Shown: piece by piece, positions 9,161 through 16,901 of the stretch | How positions within the stretch are numbered: the stretch's first letter is position 1 | How the letters are laid out: every line of letters begins with the position of its first letter | Source: Treponema sp. | Lineage (GTDB): Bacteria; Spirochaetota; Spirochaetia; Treponematales; Breznakiellaceae | DNA length: 33,825 bases | Direction: 5' to 3' | NCBI GenBank assembly: GCA_031283725.1 | Contig: JAITBG010000104.1 | Span: forward strand, 1 to 33,825 | Made by a program: the position numbers and the translations under genes | Notes under the pieces: generated by a model | Database searches by the model: none | What the model was told of the DNA's origin: nothing | Seen by the model: the letters and a program-made list of their open reading frames with translations, nothing else

Positions 9161-9805
9161 CTATAAGCCCATGCCAAAAGATGCCTTGAGGCCGTTGGTC
9201 CGGAGGGTAACCCATTCTCCCCTGAGGGGAACATCCCGGGAATTCGCCGTTACCTGATAATATTGACCTTCATCAGTGGGATCGTAAATCCGGATTTCGC
9301 CGGTATTGCCGTATACCTCGATTTTGAAGGAAACCGGATTGCTCAGATTTTCGGCGGTCAGGAATTGCTCATACCCCCCTAAACTGACGCTTTGTACCAG
9401 TTCCATCCGGGAATTGGTATAACTGCGGTATACCTGGGCGCTCAGCCCCGAGGGAATATCCCGGCTGAGGGGTTTTTCATCATAATTAAGCCAGAGCAGA
9501 TAGGATTTGCCGCAGCCCCAAGACGCATCGTTATAGGAAGTATCCGCAAAGACATGTATTCCTACGCCGCCGTGACCATCCTCGGCGCCCCCCTCATAAC
9601 GTATGTTAAACTCATACTCCATGGGACCGCTTTGGGGAACCCGGAAATTGACCTTAGCCAACCGGGCTATATTATCGTTCTGAAAGAGCCTGTCCCCGAT
9701 AAATTCCCATCGGCCTGAGGCAAAACGATACTCCGGTATCCTGTTTTGGGCATGTAATGATAAGGTAATACCCAAGACAACCAGAAAAAACACCATCTTC
9801 TTCAT
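9161..9805 (-). CDS. Secreted protein of unknown function
   Basis: Clear signal peptide MKKMVFFLVVLGITLSLHAQ followed by soluble beta-rich-looking sequence; SD-like AAGGAGCCG upstream. Confidence 0.75.
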   Translation of the reverse strand: MKKMVFFLVVLGITLSLHAQNRIPEYRFASGRWEFIGDRLFQNDNIARLAKVNFRVPQSGPMEYEFNIRYEGGAEDGHGGVGIHVFADTSYNDASWGCGKSYLLWLNYDEKPLSRDIPSGLSAQVYRSYTNSRMELVQSVSLGGYEQFLTAENLSNPVSFKIEVYGNTGEIRIYDPTDEGQYYQVTANSRDVPLRGEWVTLRTNGLKASFGMGL

Positions 9806-9946
9806 AAATCGGCTCCTTAAAAAATTTGATACCCTATTCTACCACAATTTTTTAATAATAGTTAATATTTTTTGAAGAATTTTTTGTAGTATTTCCGGGC
9901 TTTAGGGCTTGCATAATGATTTCCCTATATGGGACACTACTATAAT

Positions 9947-11353
9947 ATGTCTGATACTATACTTATTGAAGACAACGACGCTGCCTCACGACTGGGAAGG
10001 GAAAAAATCAGTAAATTGCTGCTCCATTTCTCTATTCCGGCTATTACGGGGATGATTGTCAACGCCCTATACAATGTGGTGGACCGGATATTCGTGGGAC
10101 GGGGGGTAAACGAGGTTGCCCTGGGGGGCCTTTCCCTGGTTTTGCCCCTAATGACCATCAGCATGGCCTTTTCCATGCTCTTTGGCATCGGTTCGGCGAA
10201 TATGATCTCCATGCGCCTTGGCCAAGGCCGCCGTGATGAGGCGGAAAACGCCTTGAACCACTGTTTCTGGCTTCTTATAGGGATGGGGATCATCCTAATG
10301 ACCGTAGAACTGGTCTTTCTGGACCCAATTCTCTCTCTTTTGGGAGCCCAGGAGGGAAGCACCTCCCTAAGTTACGCTCGAAACTACTACCGGATCATCC
10401 TCTTTGGCCAGGTTTTCCTCATGGTAGGCTTCGGCTTTTCCCATTGTACCCGGGCTCAGGGGTTCCCCACCATTACCATGCTGAGTATGTTTATCGGCGC
10501 GGGGATGAATATTATTTTGGACCCGATTTTTATCTTTGTTTTCCACTGGGGAGTAGAAGGGGCCGCTTGGGCTACCATTATCTCCCAGTTGGCCGCAGCT
10601 ATCTGGATACTCTCCTTCAATTTCAGCAAGAAGACGGTTATCCGCCTCCGGCTAAAGACCTTCAAACCCACCCTGAACATTGTGGGCCAGATTATGGCCT
10701 TTGGTTCCGCCCAGTTTTTCCTGCAATTTGCCATGTCCGCCGTTCAGCTTATCTTCAACTCCAGCATGGGATGGTACGGGGTTGAAGCCCTGGGGGTAGA
10801 CAACGGCGGGGATATCGCCCTTTCGGGGATGAACATCAACGGATCCATCACCATGCTGATCCTCATGCCCATCTTCGGGATCAACCAGGGGGCCCAACCC
10901 ATCCTTGGCTTTAACTACGGGGCAAAGAAATACCACCGGGTCCTCAAGACATATTTGGGAGCTATTTCGGCGGCCGTGACGGTCGCCACGGTGGGTTTTA
11001 TCTTGGCAGAGCTGTTTCCGGTACAGTTGGTGCGCCTTTTCGCCCCGAACGGCAGCCCCGCCCTGATGAGCTTTGCCCCCAGAGCTATGCGGACGATGAT
11101 GCTTCTCCTGCCCCTTAACGGTTTCCAGATCGTGTCGGCGAATTTCTTTGTGGTCACCGGCAGGCCGAAAACTTCGATAGTCCTGTCCATGCTGCGCCAG
11201 TGTATTGCCCTCATCCCCTGTATACTGATCTTTGGACGGATCTGGGGCCTCTGGGGGGCCGTCACCGCCGCTCCGGTGGCGGACGGATTTTCGTTTCTGT
11301 GTACCGGAACAATGATTATTTTTGAGCTAAAAAAACTTCGTTCTGCACTGTAG
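9947..11353 (+). CDS. MATE family efflux transporter
   Basis: Multi-TM protein with LLLHFSIPAITGMIVNALYNVVDRIFVGRGVNEVALGGLSLVLPL and GINQGAQPILGFNYGAKKYHRV, both MATE signatures. Confidence 0.93.
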   Translation: MSDTILIEDNDAASRLGREKISKLLLHFSIPAITGMIVNALYNVVDRIFVGRGVNEVALGGLSLVLPLMTISMAFSMLFGIGSANMISMRLGQGRRDEAENALNHCFWLLIGMGIILMTVELVFLDPILSLLGAQEGSTSLSYARNYYRIILFGQVFLMVGFGFSHCTRAQGFPTITMLSMFIGAGMNIILDPIFIFVFHWGVEGAAWATIISQLAAAIWILSFNFSKKTVIRLRLKTFKPTLNIVGQIMAFGSAQFFLQFAMSAVQLIFNSSMGWYGVEALGVDNGGDIALSGMNINGSITMLILMPIFGINQGAQPILGFNYGAKKYHRVLKTYLGAISAAVTVATVGFILAELFPVQLVRLFAPNGSPALMSFAPRAMRTMMLLLPLNGFQIVSANFFVVTGRPKTSIVLSMLRQCIALIPCILIFGRIWGLWGAVTAAPVADGFSFLCTGTMIIFELKKLRSAL

Positions 11354-11801
11354 GCTTTCTCCACCGGCACAGTGTTTCTGCGGCGGAGCAGATCTTATCC
11401 GCCAGGCAGATTATCCATCCCTCCCGGTATTTAGGCGGATGTAACAAGGTATAGGGCCACATGTGGGTTCTGATAAGAGACGCCTCTTTATCAGATATGT
11501 TAAAATACTTCCGCCCGTTTTCCGCGGCGCACACAGGATGGGTCCACCCGTGGCGGGACCACATTTTTTCGGGTACATGCCAATCGTAGAGAAAAAAATC
11601 ATGGAGAAGAGCGCCCCTGACAAGGCTTTCCTTATCGCGGATCTTAAAAAATTCTCCTATGCTGAAACTCAGCCGCGCCACGTCCAGGCTGTGCTCATAG
11701 ACGGAGATCCGGCCATGCTGGATATACCCCTTAGATTCAGAAAATTTACTGTTCCCAAGAATTTCAGCGACCATTTTATTAAACAGAGCGGTATCTTTCA
11801 T
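11316..11801 (-). CDS. HD domain phosphohydrolase
   Basis: H...HD core: YEHSLDVARLSF...GALLHDFFLYDW...HPVCAAENG. Start overlaps the stop of the upstream gene (ATGA). Confidence 0.85.
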   Translation of the reverse strand: MKDTALFNKMVAEILGNSKFSESKGYIQHGRISVYEHSLDVARLSFSIGEFFKIRDKESLVRGALLHDFFLYDWHVPEKMWSRHGWTHPVCAAENGRKYFNISDKEASLIRTHMWPYTLLHPPKYREGWIICLADKICSAAETLCRWRKPTVQNEVFLAQK

Positions 11802-12373
11802 TGTAGTCCATCCACGAGATTCTGTATCCCCGCTTTTTTGTTTTTAATATATTTTTGTATGGTAAGCGCCGCGTCTACGGTGAAGCTCCCCAAAAGAACC
11901 AAATCTATCCGGAACAGCGCCACCGAACCGATAAGGCGGATCAATTCTATGGCCAGATCCCAATAAAAATACACCAAAGCCATTGCCACCAGGCCGAAAA
12001 AAAGGGACGTGGTCAGGGCTATGCGTTTTTTATAATTGCACCACCATGTAAAAGGATAGGTATCGTAATCCCAGCATTTTTTGTTGAATCCCTTTTCCAG
12101 AACCAGGGCCGCCAGATATTCCACCAGGGTACACAAAAGAGCGCCGGCGATAAACACCAGGGGAGGGTATGGTTTAAGCGGTAATCCGGCGGAATACACC
12201 GCCATACCCCCAAAGCCATGCACCGGAACCCAGGGGCCCTTAAAAAAACCTTTATTCACAAACCGTTTGCGGACGATTGACTCCATGATGGTTTCTCCAA
12301 CCCATCCGCTGAAGGAAAAAAAGAAAAAGAGAAAAACTATTTTGTCCATTTCCAGTGCAAAGAGGTCAAACAT
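11798..12373 (-). CDS. Putative ABC-transporter type IV / CmpB-like membrane protein (PF06541-like)
   Basis: FFFFSFSGWVGETIMESIVRKRFVNKGFFKGPWVPVHGFGG...LEYLAALVLEKGFNKKCWDYDTYPFT-type signature; multiple TM segments. Confidence 0.8.
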   Translation of the reverse strand: MFDLFALEMDKIVFLFFFFSFSGWVGETIMESIVRKRFVNKGFFKGPWVPVHGFGGMAVYSAGLPLKPYPPLVFIAGALLCTLVEYLAALVLEKGFNKKCWDYDTYPFTWWCNYKKRIALTTSLFFGLVAMALVYFYWDLAIELIRLIGSVALFRIDLVLLGSFTVDAALTIQKYIKNKKAGIQNLVDGLQ

Positions 12374-12374
12374 C

Positions 12375-15300
12375 CTAGGCAATCCGGGTATTCATGATCA
12401 GCATCTGCAAACGGTTTTCTATGTTCGCAAAGCTGGTGTCGGGGTCATAATCCAGGGCAAGGATCTGGATACCGGGATATTCTTCTTTTATGCGCTTTAC
12501 AACACCCCGCCCGGCGAAGTGGTTGGGCAGACAGCCGAAAGGCTGGAGAAGGATGAAAGACTTTACCCCCTGGGATGCACGGTGCAGTATATCTGCGGCC
12601 ATGAGAAAAGACTCTCCGGAACAGATCGACCGGTCTATGATAGGATCGCTGTACTTAGCCAAATCCGGCAGCTGCAAAGCGGGTTCGTACAGGGGATGTT
12701 TGCGGGCCGGTATTTCCATAATCCTCTGGGCAATATCGAAAAATTTATCCCCCGCAAATGCCCGCAGCATTTCAAACATGGAATAGATCACCTGGTAATT
12801 CTTAAACTTTGAAATAATATGCATAAGCATGAGGTTTCGGTATATATCGTACATCCTGGGAAGCTCCACCTCCATATTGTTCCGTTCAAGGTACTCTTCT
12901 ATGTAAAAATTGGAACCCGGATGGTAGGTCAAAAGATATTCGCCGGTGATAAAAACTTTTGGTTTATGAATGGACCGGTCGTAACGGATGGCGCAGATCG
13001 CCTTAATGGCCTTTTTATAAGCCCGAAGCGCGCCAATCATGCCCCCGCGCTGCAATGCGTCGGCGATCTTATCCGTCGAAACTTCAAATACCCGGTTGGT
13101 CTCCCCCTTTTCAAATTCGTATGGGCGAATCTTGCGGCGCAGATCCTCCAAAATTTCTACCATTACCAGGGCCCAGCCGGCCCGGGCAAAGGACATCTCG
13201 CTTAACCTGAACCCCGGATGAATATTTTTAAGATCGTGGATGTCCGTGGAAAAAATGGGTACCTGGGGATACCCCGCATCGTCCAGGGCTTTCCGGGTGA
13301 GAAACATATAATTTACCAGCCGGCAGTCGCAGTAGGTTTTTCCCGTACCGATTACAACCTCATCGGGATCGTATTCCCCGCTTTTCAAAACCGACAGAGC
13401 TTCACCGATCAGCATTTGTGCGGGAAAGCAGCTGTCGTTGTGCACATATTTTTTACCCAGCTGAATAGCTTCCTTGCCGCCCAAGGGCAAAGGCGCCACC
13501 TTAAACCCCTGTTTACTGATGACCGCGGTCATGACCTTGCAGAAGGCCCGGCTGACATTAGGTACCAGAAGTATTTTGTTCTTGCCTTTTCTGGTAAATT
13601 TAACCGGATAAGGGTCCCGCAGAGGCTTAATCTCCGCATGTCCCGCTTCACGCTCCCTTCTGGCTTGTACGGTTTCGATAAAGGAACGGACCCGTATCCT
13701 TAAGGGCCCGGGCACTTCACTTTCATCGAGCTTTAAGATCAGGGGGACCTTTCCCGATATTTCCTTCATAAGGCGGATCACCTCATCGGTATAAATCGCG
13801 TCATGACCGCAGCCAAAACTGAATATCTGCACATACTCAAGGGCGGGATGCCGGGCGGTATATATGGCCCCGGAAAGGAGCCGCGCATGATTACTGTTGT
13901 TAATATCCAGCATAGTCTTGGAAAGATCCTGATCCTTCAGCCCGTCAAGGGCGTCCACCGTAATAACCGGGATTTTCTGATCGGTAAAATACCGGGATAA
14001 ACGGTGGTTTACCAGTTCATCAAATTGATAATGCCGCCCGGTGATAACCACGGCGAATTTTCCTTCCTCTTCCACCTTAGCAATAATGCGGGAACCCTCT
14101 TCAATCAGAAAGGCATTAAAGCTTTTCAGGGCGGCGTCCCCCTGGGCAATGGCGTCAAGAACCGTCTCTCGGGGGATGTTGTACGTATTCTGCATATACC
14201 GGCAGAGTTGCCTATCCCGGTCTTCCTGTTTGAACCAATGGAATACCGGCGCATCCAGAGGAGTATTCCAATTACGCTGGGGATCATCGGAATATTTCAC
14301 CACCAGGGGATAACCCTTGAGTACCGGACAGGTATAAGTACTGAGGGGCTCAGGATTATCAGAAGGAAGGTGAGCAAAAATGGGCAGGAAAATTCGGTCA
14401 ACCCTTAGGGCGATCAGATCGTGAATATGCCCGTGAACAAGTTTTGCGGGAAAACATACCGTATCGGAAGCAACGGATTGGAGCCCCCGGTCAAAGAGCC
14501 TGCGGGTACTGGGATTGGAAATTCTGGTCGTAAAGCCCAGGGCACGGAAGAAAGTGGTAAAGAAGGGCATGGTGCGCCAAAAATCCAAAGCCCGGGGCAG
14601 GCCGATGGTAATATTTCTATCGGAACATAGGGGACTAACAGGATAATCGGAAAAGAGCAATTTCTCCCGGAATTTTATCATGTCCGGAACCTCATCCATC
14701 TGGGTATTTATCAATTTAATTTTTTCCCGAACCGATGAATCCTCAAGGCTGCCGATTATCTCCCCACGCTCACAGCGGTTACCCGTAACCCAGGTACCGC
14801 TGCCGGAGGGGCTGGGTAACGGTTTTCCTGCGGAATTTCGTCCGTAGAAAAAGTTAACCAGGGTACGGTTACAATTATTTGTGCAAAAGCCGCACTTATT
14901 ATTCGTTTCCTGAGAATAGTCAAAATCCGCCAGGGCTTCAAGGCCGATAAAACGGCTCCTGTCCGCCGGGCCGTGGGGTGACGTAAATCCACGGGTGGCA
15001 AGGTAGTTTTTTGTAAGCAGGGCAATACCGATTGCTCCCATCTCCCCCGGATAGGGGGCGCGGATTACCGGCTTTTCTAAATACTGTTCCAGGGCACGGA
15101 GTACCGCGTTGTTTTTGAAGGTACCCCCCTGGACGATAATCTTGTCTCCCAGTTCGGCAAAGTTTGACATACGGATAACTTTGGTAAACACATTTTCTAT
15201 TATTGAACGGCACAGACCGGCCATAATATCCTCCGCCTGTTTCCCATTTTTTTGCTCCGTAATAATGGTACTATTCATAAACACGGTACAGCGGCTCCCC

Positions 15301-16805
15301 AGCTCTGCGGGGTTTTTCGCATTAAAGGCGGATTCGGCGATTTTATGCACCGGAATATTGAGGTTGGAGGCGAAGTTCTCCAGAAAAGAACCGCAGCCGG
15401 AAGAACAGGCTTCGTTGAGGGTAATATTAGTAACAATGCCGTCGGCGATAGAAATAGCCTTCATATCCTGGCCTCCAATATCCAGGATGAAGGTGACCCC
15501 ATCCATATACTTTTGAGATGCCTCGGCGTGGGCCACGGTTTCCACGGTGTGAAAATCCGCGCCGAAAGCTTTGTCAAAGAGCAGTTCACCATAGCCGGTG
15601 GTACCCAGGGCGATAATTTCCACGGTGATCCCCAAATCATCGTACTTCTTTTTTAGATCCAGCAGCGCCCGTTTAATAACCCGCAGAGGCTCGCCTTTAT
15701 TGTTGGAATAAAAACTATCCACCACATTTTCGTTTTCATCGAGGAGTACAAATTTCGAGGTAGTGGAACCTGCGTCGATCCCCAGATACACCCGCAGGGT
15801 ATCCCCTTTTTGCGCCTTAGGCAGGGGAGGGGGAGGAAGTTTATGCCGTTCCTCAAACACGGTACGATCGGCGGGGGTATCAAAATACTGTTTTCTTGTT
15901 ACGGGGATAGCGGCGCTGATATTTTCACGGTAATTGGCAAGGGCGGAAAGGGCCTTCGCCGGCTGAAAGTTTTGCGGAGAATCGATAAACATTTCGTCCA
16001 GCGAAAGAGCGGTACCGTAGGCGATCAGGGTTTCCGGATTTTCTGGCCGGATAATATCCGCCTCCTTAAGGCCGAGTCTTTCGGCGAACACCCGGATCAA
16101 GGTGGGGTTAAAAGTCAGGGGCCCCCCTTCAAAAATGATGGGCGGCTTGAGCGCAAGTCCCTGGGCAAGGCCGCCTATGGTCTGTTTGACAATGGCGTGA
16201 AAGGCGGAAAGGGCAATATCCTCCGGCCGGCATCCCTGGTTCAGCAGGGGTTGGATATCGGTTTTGGCAAAGACCCCGCAGCGGCCGGAAATGTCGTATA
16301 CCGCGGCGCCTTTAGCGGCCAGGGCTTCAAATTCCTCCACCGGGGTCCGCAGCAGGGACGCCACTTCGTCAATAAACGCGCCGGTCCCCCCGGCACAGCT
16401 CCCGTTCATCCGCATATCCGAGGCGACAAGCCGCTTTACCCCTTCGTCGTAGTAGAAAAAAACCACCTTGGCGTCCTGACCTCCCAGCTCTACGGCGACC
16501 CGGGCCTGGGGATAGAAGATACGGACCGCAATGGCGTTTGCCACTACTTCCTGGATATAATAGGCGTGTATGGCCTCCGCAATGGGCTTCCCCCCGGAAC
16601 CGCAAACCGCTGTCTTGAACTCGTAGCCGGGGAAACGGGAAAAAACTTCAGTTAAAAGGATATGAACCGTCTCAGACTGATAGGCGTTATGCCGTTCATA
16701 CCGGGAAAAAAGGATTTTTTTGCTTTCGCCCTCCATTACGACCACTTTTACCGTGGTAGAACCCACGTCTATGCCTAGACGAAGGGATGCATACATCTGT
16801 TCCAT
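12375..16805 (-). CDS. Acyl-CoA dehydratase activase-related protein: two fused BcrAD/BadFG-type ATPase domains plus DUF2229-like/HgdB-like C-terminal region
   Basis: Two ASKHA phosphate-1 motifs (GIDVGSTTVKVVV, GIDAGSTTSKFVL) and two Fe-S ligand loops (NGSCAGGTGAF, NEACSSGCGSF); C-terminal Cys-rich region (NKCGFCTNNCNR, IGLPRALDFWRTMPFFTTFF). Confidence 0.92.
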   Translation of the reverse strand: MEQMYASLRLGIDVGSTTVKVVVMEGESKKILFSRYERHNAYQSETVHILLTEVFSRFPGYEFKTAVCGSGGKPIAEAIHAYYIQEVVANAIAVRIFYPQARVAVELGGQDAKVVFFYYDEGVKRLVASDMRMNGSCAGGTGAFIDEVASLLRTPVEEFEALAAKGAAVYDISGRCGVFAKTDIQPLLNQGCRPEDIALSAFHAIVKQTIGGLAQGLALKPPIIFEGGPLTFNPTLIRVFAERLGLKEADIIRPENPETLIAYGTALSLDEMFIDSPQNFQPAKALSALANYRENISAAIPVTRKQYFDTPADRTVFEERHKLPPPPLPKAQKGDTLRVYLGIDAGSTTSKFVLLDENENVVDSFYSNNKGEPLRVIKRALLDLKKKYDDLGITVEIIALGTTGYGELLFDKAFGADFHTVETVAHAEASQKYMDGVTFILDIGGQDMKAISIADGIVTNITLNEACSSGCGSFLENFASNLNIPVHKIAESAFNAKNPAELGSRCTVFMNSTIITEQKNGKQAEDIMAGLCRSIIENVFTKVIRMSNFAELGDKIIVQGGTFKNNAVLRALEQYLEKPVIRAPYPGEMGAIGIALLTKNYLATRGFTSPHGPADRSRFIGLEALADFDYSQETNNKCGFCTNNCNRTLVNFFYGRNSAGKPLPSPSGSGTWVTGNRCERGEIIGSLEDSSVREKIKLINTQMDEVPDMIKFREKLLFSDYPVSPLCSDRNITIGLPRALDFWRTMPFFTTFFRALGFTTRISNPSTRRLFDRGLQSVASDTVCFPAKLVHGHIHDLIALRVDRIFLPIFAHLPSDNPEPLSTYTCPVLKGYPLVVKYSDDPQRNWNTPLDAPVFHWFKQEDRDRQLCRYMQNTYNIPRETVLDAIAQGDAALKSFNAFLIEEGSRIIAKVEEEGKFAVVITGRHYQFDELVNHRLSRYFTDQKIPVITVDALDGLKDQDLSKTMLDINNSNHARLLSGAIYTARHPALEYVQIFSFGCGHDAIYTDEVIRLMKEISGKVPLILKLDESEVPGPLRIRVRSFIETVQARREREAGHAEIKPLRDPYPVKFTRKGKNKILLVPNVSRAFCKVMTAVISKQGFKVAPLPLGGKEAIQLGKKYVHNDSCFPAQMLIGEALSVLKSGEYDPDEVVIGTGKTYCDCRLVNYMFLTRKALDDAGYPQVPIFSTDIHDLKNIHPGFRLSEMSFARAGWALVMVEILEDLRRKIRPYEFEKGETNRVFEVSTDKIADALQRGGMIGALRAYKKAIKAICAIRYDRSIHKPKVFITGEYLLTYHPGSNFYIEEYLERNNMEVELPRMYDIYRNLMLMHIISKFKNYQVIYSMFEMLRAFAGDKFFDIAQRIMEIPARKHPLYEPALQLPDLAKYSDPIIDRSICSGESFLMAADILHRASQGVKSFILLQPFGCLPNHFAGRGVVKRIKEEYPGIQILALDYDPDTSFANIENRLQMLIMNTRIA

Positions 16806-16901
16806 AATTAGCTACTATAGTAGTAATTACCAAAAAAATCTATACGAGGTGAAGGATCCCGATTTCCCGCATATCGGGGATTGTCGAATGACTCTAACTG
16901 C

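Noticed and set aside
11860-11900. Intergenic regulatory RNA in the HD/CmpB area
   Set aside because: Region is coding (CmpB-like gene) with overlapping gene ends; no independent structure seen.
15810-16655. 281-aa ORF on + strand
   Set aside because: Antisense to the activase coding region; no recognisable domain.
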